From assembly GCA_030268105.1 (NCBI GenBank), contig BSDZ01000003.1:7591501-7655500 (forward strand): 64,000 nucleotides of DNA, given 5' to 3'. The position numbers and the translations under genes are program-made. Origin of the DNA: Volvox africanus. Lineage: Eukaryota; Chlorophyta; Chlorophyceae; Chlamydomonadales; Volvocaceae. The notes under the pieces are model-generated. The model made no database searches. It saw nothing but the letters and a program-made list of their open reading frames with translations, and was not told where the DNA came from. This document shows positions 49,101-64,000 of this stretch, in pieces (the stretch's first letter is position 1; every line of letters starts with the position of its first letter).

Positions 49101-49314
49101 TGCGGGCGCGCAGTTCATCATCATCTCCCTCCGCAACAACATGTTCGAGCTGGCGGAGAGACTCGTGGGCATCTACAAGACAGACAACGCCACCAAGACG
49201 GTCGCCATCAACCCTGGCCGCTTCGCCATCTTGAAACCGGAGCAGCAAGAGCAGGAGGCGCCAACAGGGCCGCTGGAGCTGCGGCAACCGGAGGTGGTCA
49301 AAACTATAGGATAA
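32352..49314 (+). CDS. SMC4: SMC4, condensin ATPase subunit
   Basis: Core ATPase of condensin; pairs with SMC2 to compact chromosomes. 1260 aa, 33 exons, all phases consistent: 32352-32471, 32539-32628, 32727-32828, 33185-33361, 34036-34113, 34452-34504, 34882-34960, 35628-35723, 36364-36513, 37209-37343, 37644-37805, 38198-38331, 38983-39063, 39587-39691, 40016-40113, 40436-40645, 41094-41254, 41730-41891, 42096-42191, 42648-42728, 43214-43355, 43618-43685, 43880-43961, 44485-44564, 44848-44922, 45234-45396, 46041-46132, 46703-46774, 47360-47419, 47723-47806, 48182-48256, 48425-48584, 49055-49314. Landmarks: Walker A GPNGSGKS (47-54), [10 protein letters not shown] and FQEIL (SMC4-type), hinge with [13 protein letters not shown] and GTMSGGG (about 545-690), long Lys/Glu/Ala coiled coils on either side, EVYQMIT with DSLDPFSEG, signature LSGGEKT (1140-1146) and Walker [12 protein letters not shown] (Asp1168, Glu1169). 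The short N-terminal extension distinguishes it from longer animal SMC4. Intron 31 uses a GC donor (GAG/GCAAGG). Confidence 0.96.
34998..35033 (+). repeat. Dispersed intron element, second type, weak copy (SMC4 intron 7)
   Basis: ACACGAGACCTGGTACCGCTG follows a GAATGAATG stretch. It is similar to GACGAGACCTGATATTGCTG at 38563 but degraded. Confidence 0.35.
35750..35836. repeat. (AGAT)n microsatellite in SMC4 intron 8
   Basis: About 21 tandem AGAT units starting 26 bases after the exon 8 donor. Confidence 0.95.
38550..38590 (+). repeat. Dispersed intron element, second type (SMC4 intron 12)
   Basis: GGAAGACGAATAGAGACGAG, then ACCTGATATTGCTGTAGAG, directly after a run of G-rich purine repeats. 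It pairs with the inverted copy at 24616-24650. Confidence 0.5.
39063..39116 (+). repeat. Dispersed intron element, second type, degraded copy (SMC4 intron 13)
   Basis: GGGGAAGGCGAATACCCGAG, then CACGTACTGCTGTTGCAGAG. It resembles the 38550 copy in order and spacing (CGAATA, CGAG, CTGCTGT-AG). Confidence 0.4.
39172..39485. repeat. 11-bp purine minisatellite in SMC4 intron 13
   Basis: About 26 copies of AGGGAGGGAAG, closing with plain GGGA repeats. All purines on the transcribed-sense strand. Predicted long proteins across it are artefacts. Confidence 0.97.
41316..41494. repeat. (TATAG)n pentanucleotide array in SMC4 intron 17
   Basis: About 35 almost perfect TATAG units, the same motif as the right part of the MKS1 intron 19 array. 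Confidence 0.96.
43012..43195. repeat. (ACC/AAC)n interrupted trinucleotide array in SMC4 intron 20
   Basis: Blocks of ACC and AAC alternate, broken by ACG, up to about 20 bases before exon 21. Confidence 0.93.
43984..44330. repeat. (AGGGG)n pentanucleotide array in SMC4 intron 23
   Basis: About 69 units of AGGGG; the last fifth contains a higher-order variant with GGAAT interruptions repeated at about 20 bases. It starts 22 bases after the exon 23 donor. It is the complement of the MKS1 CCCCT array. Confidence 0.97.
45470..45719. repeat. (ATATT)n pentanucleotide array in SMC4 intron 26
   Basis: About 48 perfect ATATT units, purely AT, bounded by TATATATA-like sequence. Confidence 0.97.
46243..46458 (+). 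other. AT-biased ORF inside SMC4 intron 27
   Basis: An ATG-initiated 71-codon frame ends TAG and lies within the intron between exons 27 and 28. Its product includes [20 protein letters not shown] and [20 protein letters not shown]. Third positions are mostly A or T, unlike the GC-rich SMC4 exons, and the following 120 bases are also AT-rich. I do not recognise the family. It may be a fragment of organellar or mobile DNA, or chance. Confidence 0.3.
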
Positions 49315-50592
49315 CAGGATAAACACGAAGATGTACAGCCGCCAGCGTAAGTAGGCCTACTGCGCTAGTAGGCCTTTAAAGAGTAGGCTACAAATCTCTA
49401 CAGCGTGCTGCTTCATGTGTGTGAAAACCCCAGCCACCTGCTGGGTGGTGATGGTCTTGGTGGTGGTGTAAGTCATCGGGGTCCGGTGGCGGGTCTACGA
49501 AATTATGGGACCATTATGACATGTGGAAGATATGGTTCGGCAACGTAGCTTGGAGAAAAGCCCTAACCAGCGAGTGAGCTAAGAGGATTTCGATGTGTCT
49601 GTGTGCCGCCATAGGCCTGGAGGCAAGATATGAAGGGAATGGGGTGATGGGATGGACTTGGCCTGATCTATTTGCTCGGGGTGACCTCATTAGACGGGGA
49701 GAATGCAGCGGAGGCTGCCTTGTTTCGTAAGAGTAACAATCATTTCGCGCTGCAGCGCGCATATGTGGATATGTGCATGCGTGTGTTTGCATGCATTTGT
49801 ACGAATGATAATGTTGGTACGGGATGGTTGGTGTATTGTACCGGTGAGAGCTTGAATGTCTTACGGTTGCAGAACACAGGGATCGGGCGGACTCGCCACA
49901 TTTCCTGCTGCCAAACGGAGTCAGTTCTAGGGTTTAAAAAAGGCCCTGATATACATAGACTGACTGGATCCAAAGGCATGCTTACGATTTGGAATGCAGT
50001 CAACCATTTCCAATTTTTTGACTATGTACAGGGAGACACATCATGACCGAAAAGTGATAGTGTGGAAGGAAGAGCTAGCGTGATCGAATGGAAAAAAACA
50101 AGTACGGCAGTCTAGAATGTCACGTCCGCGATGGAGCCATGCAGCCGCAACACCGCGTACACAACACGCGATAGACCGAGGGACCGCAAAGCTAACCCAG
50201 TGACATCCAACAAGTTCGAAAGCAAAGCGCCATCGTATCCTCGCACGCCCTTATAAATGAAGCCATCCTCCTTCCTAAGTGACAGGTAGGTTTGTTGCGC
50301 ATAGATGTTTGTTTCTCATACATACATGCGTACGAGACAGAAGACATTCGGAGACGATCAGCTCGTACACTGTCGTACGCCAAACAAGCATATGCATGCG
50401 GACGTACACCACCGGGTTATCGACGGCGCAAGCGAAGTGGCTCCATTTGCTGTCTCTCCCGCATGCATACGAACGCACACAACACACACGGGTGAATTAA
50501 CATCAGGATGGTAGTACCCCCCCCACCCCACTCCACCCCACCCGCCCTCTTTGAACCATGCTTGGGGATAGCGAATACTGAACCCTTTGTAA
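49315..50592 (+). other. Probable SMC4 3' UTR
   Basis: No gene seen. The first TGTAA after the SMC4 stop is at 50588-50592, giving a UTR of about 1.27 kb. Confidence 0.45.
50588..50592 (+). terminator. TGTAA polyadenylation signal candidate, SMC4
   Basis: Motif match only; the spacing is similar to that after the kinase and LTO1. Confidence 0.35.
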
Positions 50593-52449
50593 ATATACCC
50601 ATACAGCAACCGCGCGTACGCAGATACACACACATACTATTCATGCACAGATGCCCCCCCAGCAGCCACCGCTTCACCCGCAACCTGCATCGGCCAGCAC
50701 GCCATCAACTTCCCACTGCTGGTCCTTCTAATTCATGACCGTACGTTTCCGCACACACGCATCAGTGCCCGGCCCCGCCAAACGCATGACAGCGTGTAGT
50801 GAAGTGTTCCGCATCGGCATGATGTGCGCTTTGTACGATCTTTTGTACGACATAGTACGATCTATTTAAATAACTGCTATCGCCACCACAACGGTCATCC
50901 CCCCCGCCATCATCACAGCAGTAGCAATCGTCCTTGCTTTTTCAGAACGTATAAACTTAGCGGGAAAATAAATAGAACGGCATTTCCGATCACGTGGCGA
51001 ATCCTTGACAAAGGATGTGCGAAGAGGATCGATAGCCATGTTGTACACAAATTTAAAGCCTGAAACCTGCGGATGCCCCCGAATAGCTATTGTGGTACAG
51101 ACTCATTCAGCAGCTGCCATATTTCAGTTCACCATGCGTGGAAGCAAGCTCCGACTGCTCCGTAGCGATAGTTTGTGAGTAGAGGACCGCATGAAGCTGC
51201 AAATGACACATGTGACATATCGTAATCATGCGAGCCCCACCCCACCATCACTGCAAGGCCTCTTCCTTGCTAAAGCGTCGTATTACAATGCAATTAGCAC
51301 CACATCATTGCCGCACCAACCCGCCGATTGGATAAAACACACACGCTGTTGCGGCAGCGTTCGTGTCCTGCGACTGGCAGCATATCAAGTGGCTTACCGG
51401 AGGAGCGGTTCCTGCTGACCTTGCTCAGCTCCAAGGATCTCCTCCTTTCTCTTAGCAGTACGTCCCGAGGTACAGTCTTAACGCCGGAGACAGAGCACGC
51501 GCGGACGGACAGGACGGAGCAAGGCAGGCGCTGAGGGCACGGGCTGAAGGAAGCCAGCTTCAGGAACCGTTCACCTCTCTCCTTCCTAATGACGGTCACG
51601 CGGCTGCTCCCAAGTCTCAGGCCAGTTATTCCGTTATTCCGTTAGCGGCGATCGGTTGCTGCTCTCCCATCGGTTGCTAAACGTCGACAGCAGGCCCAGA
51701 CAGGCACTCGAGGGGGCTTCAGAAAGAGGCCCCTGAACGCCAACCCAGCGGCTGCAGCCGCAGAGGGGAGGTACGCGAGTGGCTGTTGTTGGCTATGTTG
51801 TTGACTATGTTGTTGGCTATTCAGCGATCCAGGAAAACAAATTCTTTCTCCTTTCGTCGTGCCGCCTGCAGCAGCACGGGCAGGAAGTCCATAGCAGGGC
51901 CAAAGCGGCTCAAATAAAACATGGATTGATTCTCAGGGTTTGCATGAGCTAATCACATCGACACAGTGGAAACACACTTCGGGGCCGGGCAGCGGTTCCG
52001 TAACAAAAACCAGCCAGTCATTTATGTGCTAAACAATTATGCGCAAAATCGTCGGCTTGCAAGGCGGCTTCGAACTTGCAATTGATTACTCCGTACTGTA
52101 CATACCTGCATTTGCCTGCCACGCGCCATTCGCTCAGCCAGAGCCTTTGTCTCAACCTGCATGCGTTTACACACACAAATACACAGATACGCGCGGCGAT
52201 GCTATGCTTTCAAATCGTGCTGGCAAAAAATTGTTGTCGGTGCCGAAATAAATTTCCGTACTTTCCCAACGACTTCCGTTTGATAAAACTGAGAAGGAGA
52301 AAATGAGGAAGGGCGGGAAATCAACAAACAGTTAGATTCCCTCATGCAAATGTCCATATCTCATCGTCATCGTCAAATTCACGCTCAACGCAGATCCGAA
52401 AACAACCGACCCAAATCTGTTTTCAATCCAAATTCCATTACTGCACTTT
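50593..52449. other. Convergent intergenic region, SMC4 to F-box gene
   Basis: Contains the likely minus-strand 3' UTR of the F-box-like gene. TGTAA on the minus strand occurs at 52171-52167 and 51287-51283. No coding exon is convincing, although minus-strand sequence near 51830-51930 (after GAG/CCGCTTTGG) could be an alternative last exon. Confidence 0.4.
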
Positions 52450-60368
<7,919 letters not shown>

Positions 60369-61205
60369 GTGTACTTTAGGCTGCAACGACCTGAGGCTGA
60401 TATGTTCGCGTTCGACTGGCGAAGTCGCGTGTGCAATATTCAGCCTCTTTGAACGGCAATAGATGTCCGATGAATAAAATTCCAGAATACTGAAAATCTA
60501 GGATTTGGAGGGCACCAAGGCATGCAAATACAAGTAACTTGCGTAACGCCGTTCAAACTTCAGCCTTCAAGTATGCTACAACTGCATATCAAAACGAGTT
60601 TCCATTCGAGCGCCGCAAACAGGCTCTATCGTGACGCAATTTGCAGGAATAACTTCAATTTGGCAAGTTTAGCAGGAGGTCGTGACTGCACTCAATAAGA
60701 CTAGGAGATAAAATTTTACAACAACGATCTAAACTTAGGGTTCATTGCTGGCACGTACAGGTACGGCCAACAGAGCACTCTTGAGGCATTTTGTCGGCAT
60801 GAGAAAAATTAAATAGGTCCTCCACGCTGTCCAAATGCAGGACTATACTCGAAGTCATATATGTACGTTGATGCATCTCAGTTCAGTGCAACACCCACTC
60901 GCATGCAAGTTCGGAACGGAACAGACAGCATGGCACATGCCTCTAAAAGCCATGAAAAGCTAACATAAGTATCTAACATATAGCTCATTGCAAGTTCTCA
61001 ACCTCTTCTGCATTCACTCGCTGAGACATCCCAGCGCAAGTTCCGACGAGGAGGACCAAACGTCCTAACTCGCAAGCCGAATCTGCCGAACAAGGTGCTT
61101 CCCCAATGCATCAATATCAGCTTTTCTTTCATGATGCGAGCGCCCAGTCTGCTTGATCTAGTAAGCGGCAAGAAGAAGAAGATTATTGGAACCCTGGCCT
61201 CTGCC
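60369..61205. promoter_or_regulatory. Divergent promoter region, F-box gene and FAD oxidase
   Basis: About 0.8 kb between two divergent starts; it must carry both promoters. No specific element was recognised. Upstream in-frame ATGs at 61131 and 61134 could extend the oxidase. Confidence 0.45.
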
Positions 61206-63876
61206 ATGGCTCCTTTCGCAAGGCCCGGAGTGTGCAAAGCAGGAGCCACATGTCACGGCCCATCGGCATCCAACTTTTACTTAATGAGAAGCCTGCGATA
61301 CCCAAATTTGGTAGGATGCAACCCCAGCCCAACCTCCGGCTTCGCACACCGGCAAATGTGGCGTGCGTTAACCACGTTGACCATACGCGAAGGGGCCGTC
61401 AACGGTCCATCAGGAACTCGTTGCAGCACTGCGGCGGATAGCGTTAGTGCCCAGATCGACCATGCCGATAGTCGCGTTGCCGCTTCAGCAGCACGGCGGC
61501 AGATAACCTGCATAATGGAGCGTGCGCAGTAAGTTCCGATGATGATGTTTCAATCCAAATTCAACCTGCTTCTAAAGGTTGGTATATAGGACTTAAGGTG
61601 GAGCCCAAACGGTCCGAGTACAGCATCAAACTATGCGAACGCCTTCCGCACAACGTTATGGGCCTAATTATGCTCTTACAATATTGACAGGATGATATGG
61701 TTGCATGGTGATGCGGCAAACAGAAATTTGAGGGTCCGAGTTCTTTGGATCCTAGGGTTTTAGGATGTCTGGATCAAAAATTTTCCGCAAAAAACCTTTC
61801 ATCCCATTGTAGCATTTCGCGAAGGCAGAAGTTACCCCTCCGGTTGCCGTACCGATTGTTGTTATTGACGATACTGTTGATGTGTCGCTGATCCGGTGGG
61901 TCGCTCGCAGCTACGACGTGGTAGTGGTTGGGCTGGGAGCCTTCGGGAGCTCTGTGCTTTACCACTTGGCTAAGGCAGGTCTCAAGGTAGGGTGGAGGGT
62001 GGGGTGAGGTGAGTGAGTAAGAGGGTAAGAGGCAGAGTGGGTAAGAGGCAAAGTCGAATAAACGAACCAATAGCAAGAGGGGAGTGAGAAAAATCATCCG
62101 AACCCCCAAGATGGTCGGCTTCAAGATGGCGTGTGGCCCCTTGTGTCCGTCGTTCTCCTGTCGCTGACCTTACCCATCCCGTCCCGACCGATGTTGGGGA
62201 TGATGAGAATGAGGAGGAGGATGGTGGTGGTGGTGATGGGATGATGGTGGTGGTGGGATGAAACCAAGAAAGTTCGTCGGGTCGCCGGCACGTTCTAGAA
62301 GGTTCCGATGTTCCGCGACAGCCAGTGTGGATTGATTGCAACCCAAAACAAGATCCAGATACAAGGACGCAGCGACTGCGAGAGCGACAAATACGGAGCA
62401 GCAGCGGCCGTGACTTCAAATGCAGCAGCAGCTCCCACCTTCCCGACAAACACCTGCTGTGATCCACTTGGGGATGGTTTCATTGCCCCCTACCCCCGCT
62501 TCAGGTCCTCGGCGTGGAGAGGTACGGACTCGTGGGTCACGCGCTAGGCTCCTCGCACGGCGCCTCCCGCATCATCCGAATGGCCTACTTCGAGGGCTTG
62601 CAGTACGGACCTTTGCTGGTGAGTAATACACCATATGTAAATAGCTATAACAGTACGTACGACAGGCCCACGATTGAGATTCTTACGCATGCTGACATCA
62701 GTTAATGGAGCGTGCCTGTTTTGAAGCGCGCTTTTCTGTACGATTACAGATTGAAAAATCTGTAGTACATAGAACCGGAACTCGTAGGTATTCGCATAGA
62801 TGTTTCGTTTCCTCTGATTGTGTAAAGTTTTCGTCGGTTTCTGTCTATACAACTTTATAATGGTCGGTTGGTCGCTGTCCATTGCCGCCATAGGGCCCTG
62901 GAGGACACCTTGACTTAATCTATCATTTTGGCTCCAACATTTCATAAACGATAGAAGAAAAAATATAACATATATAAACACGACATAATAACGTAAAAAC
63001 TTAATTGCGCTGCTGTTGATGACGCATGTAGGCGTTAGGGCCCCGCTGTAATATAACGTATGTATATAATACACACACAAACACAGATACATATACACAC
63101 ATAATATATACATATGTATATTATGTGTATATATATTATGTGTATATATATGTATATACGATTCTGGCCAATTTTTGATTTTGGTCTTATTATAAATGAT
63201 CATTATATTGAAGTTGCCTTTTTTTTGAAACCAGCCTAATTCTACTCTGGTGGGCAGAAATCTAAATATATTATAAATATCATTTCTATTCTCGGCAATC
63301 AGCATGGAAGCTAATATAAGCGAATGTGAAAGTGATCATTTGGGGGTTACTTCTTCAAGTTTGGATCGTTTGTTGCGTGTAGTTATATTTGCATCTTGCG
63401 CAAATCTTTCCGGAATATATATAATTTATTACCTATAAGGTATGCCGAGTATGCCACATGGATACATCACATCTGAACGGCTGCATCAAATTCATTGCGT
63501 TGACAGAAACGGAGCATGCGCCTGTTTTTGCAGCTACAAGAGGAGCTGGCGGCAGTAGAGGTTGGTAACGATTACGGCTTTCCGTTGCACCTCATTGTTG
63601 TACGTCGTTGTCGTGTATATGTACGATATCATATGCGAAAACGTCCTTGCGGGGCGATTTTGTATTTCTTACATTAAATGGTGTCAAATCCAGTGGTGGA
63701 GGTCAAAGGTGTTTGTACGGAAGTTCTCGGCCGCCATTCTGCTTGCTCGTACATCTTTCCTTGCCCATCTTTTATAGGGCCCTCTCTCCGAGCCCCTCTT
63801 CATCCGTACGGGCATGTTGGACGTGGGATCCGTTTTCGAGAGGGCCTTACGGTCCGCACAAGTACAGGGCCTGGAG
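61206..63876 (+). CDS. Monomeric sarcosine-oxidase-like FAD oxidoreductase, 5' part
   Basis: The N-terminal part of a DAO-superfamily flavoenzyme; the gene runs past the window end. Exons: 61206-61528, 61911-61986, 62505-62618, 63507-63560, 63778-63876, all in phase. About 107 leading residues (MAPFARPGVCKAGATC, Arg/Ser/Ala-rich) look like an organellar targeting sequence. Then comes the FAD-binding strand YDVVVVGLGAFGSSVLYHLA with GxGxxG. The next blocks are VLGVERYGLVGHALGSSHGA, SRIIRMAYFEGLQYGPLL and EPLFIRTGMLDVGSVFERAL. These match the monomeric sarcosine oxidase / pipecolate oxidase blocks (SSHG..RIIR.AY.E, RTG.LDVG). The substrate cannot be chosen without the C-terminal half, where the FAD-linking cysteine would lie. 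Donor CA/GTAAGT of exon 1 is strong. Choice of ATG (61206, 61131 or 61134) is open. Confidence 0.8.
62051..62078 (+). repeat. Dispersed intron element fragment G (oxidase intron 2)
   Basis: AAGTCGAATAAACGAACCAA, then TAGCAAG, after GT-rich purine repeats. It matches the left end of copy B and of fragment F. Confidence 0.45.
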
Positions 63877-64000
63877 GTAAAGGCCAACAGGAGAGGGGGA
63901 TTTGGCGGGAGGCGGGCGGATCTAGGGGACTTGCAGCGTCTTGCAGCAACAGCAGCAGGAGACGGTTGTCAGTTGATTTGCGGTGTGATTTTGTCGTATT
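63877..64000 (+). other. Intron 5 of the FAD oxidase, cut by the window end
   Basis: It begins with donor GAG/GTAAAG and contains no exon. The gene continues to the right. Confidence 0.6.

Noticed and set aside
51800..51935. Extra 3' exon of the F-box gene reading FGPAMDFLPVLLQAARRK
   Set aside because: The reading frame does not fit phase 0 from the preceding exon at the available acceptor; kept only as a possible alternative end.

Overview
The window is nuclear DNA from a eukaryote. It carries genes cut into many short GC-richer exons by introns of mostly 200-900 bp, many packed with simple repeats. The gene content indicates a photosynthetic, flagellated alga. MKS1 is a ciliary transition-zone protein. 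The VKOR-thioredoxin fusion is the plastid/cyanobacterial type, and HisA is the monofunctional plant type with a plastid-targeting-like leader. TGTAA, the polyadenylation signal of chlorophycean green algae, lies roughly 0.6-1.3 kb past most stop codons. I infer a chlorophyte, most likely volvocine-like, but the species is not established.

Layout, left to right: a cyclic-nucleotide-dependent AGC protein kinase (PKG-like, +, 627-6475, 15 exons); HisA (-, 12244-9841, 6 exons), convergent with the kinase; MKS1 (+, 12642-22767, 21 exons), divergent from HisA across 397 bp and extended at its C-terminus by an immunoglobulin-like domain; a VKOR/LTO1 thiol oxidoreductase (+, 23862-27684, 7 exons); a candidate small two-exon CxxC protein (+, 29480-30157); condensin SMC4 (+, 32352-49314, 33 exons); an F-box-like/leucine-rich protein (-, 60368-52450, 13 exons), convergent with SMC4; and the 5' part of a monomeric sarcosine-oxidase-like FAD enzyme (+, from 61206 past the window end). 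I joined exons by hand from splice sites, codon phase and family alignment. All models stay in frame from start to stop and give family-typical lengths for the kinase (718 aa), HisA (303), VKOR (404) and SMC4 (1260).

The genes are unrelated housekeeping and signalling functions, as expected of a eukaryotic chromosome, not an operon-like system. The distinctive content lies elsewhere: the MKS1-Ig architecture, a dispersed family of short intron-resident elements, recurrent pentanucleotide arrays confined to introns, four GC-AG introns, a 147-bp tandem duplication and an AT-biased ORF inside an SMC4 intron. I found no CRISPR, prokaryotic mobile element, rRNA or tRNA gene.
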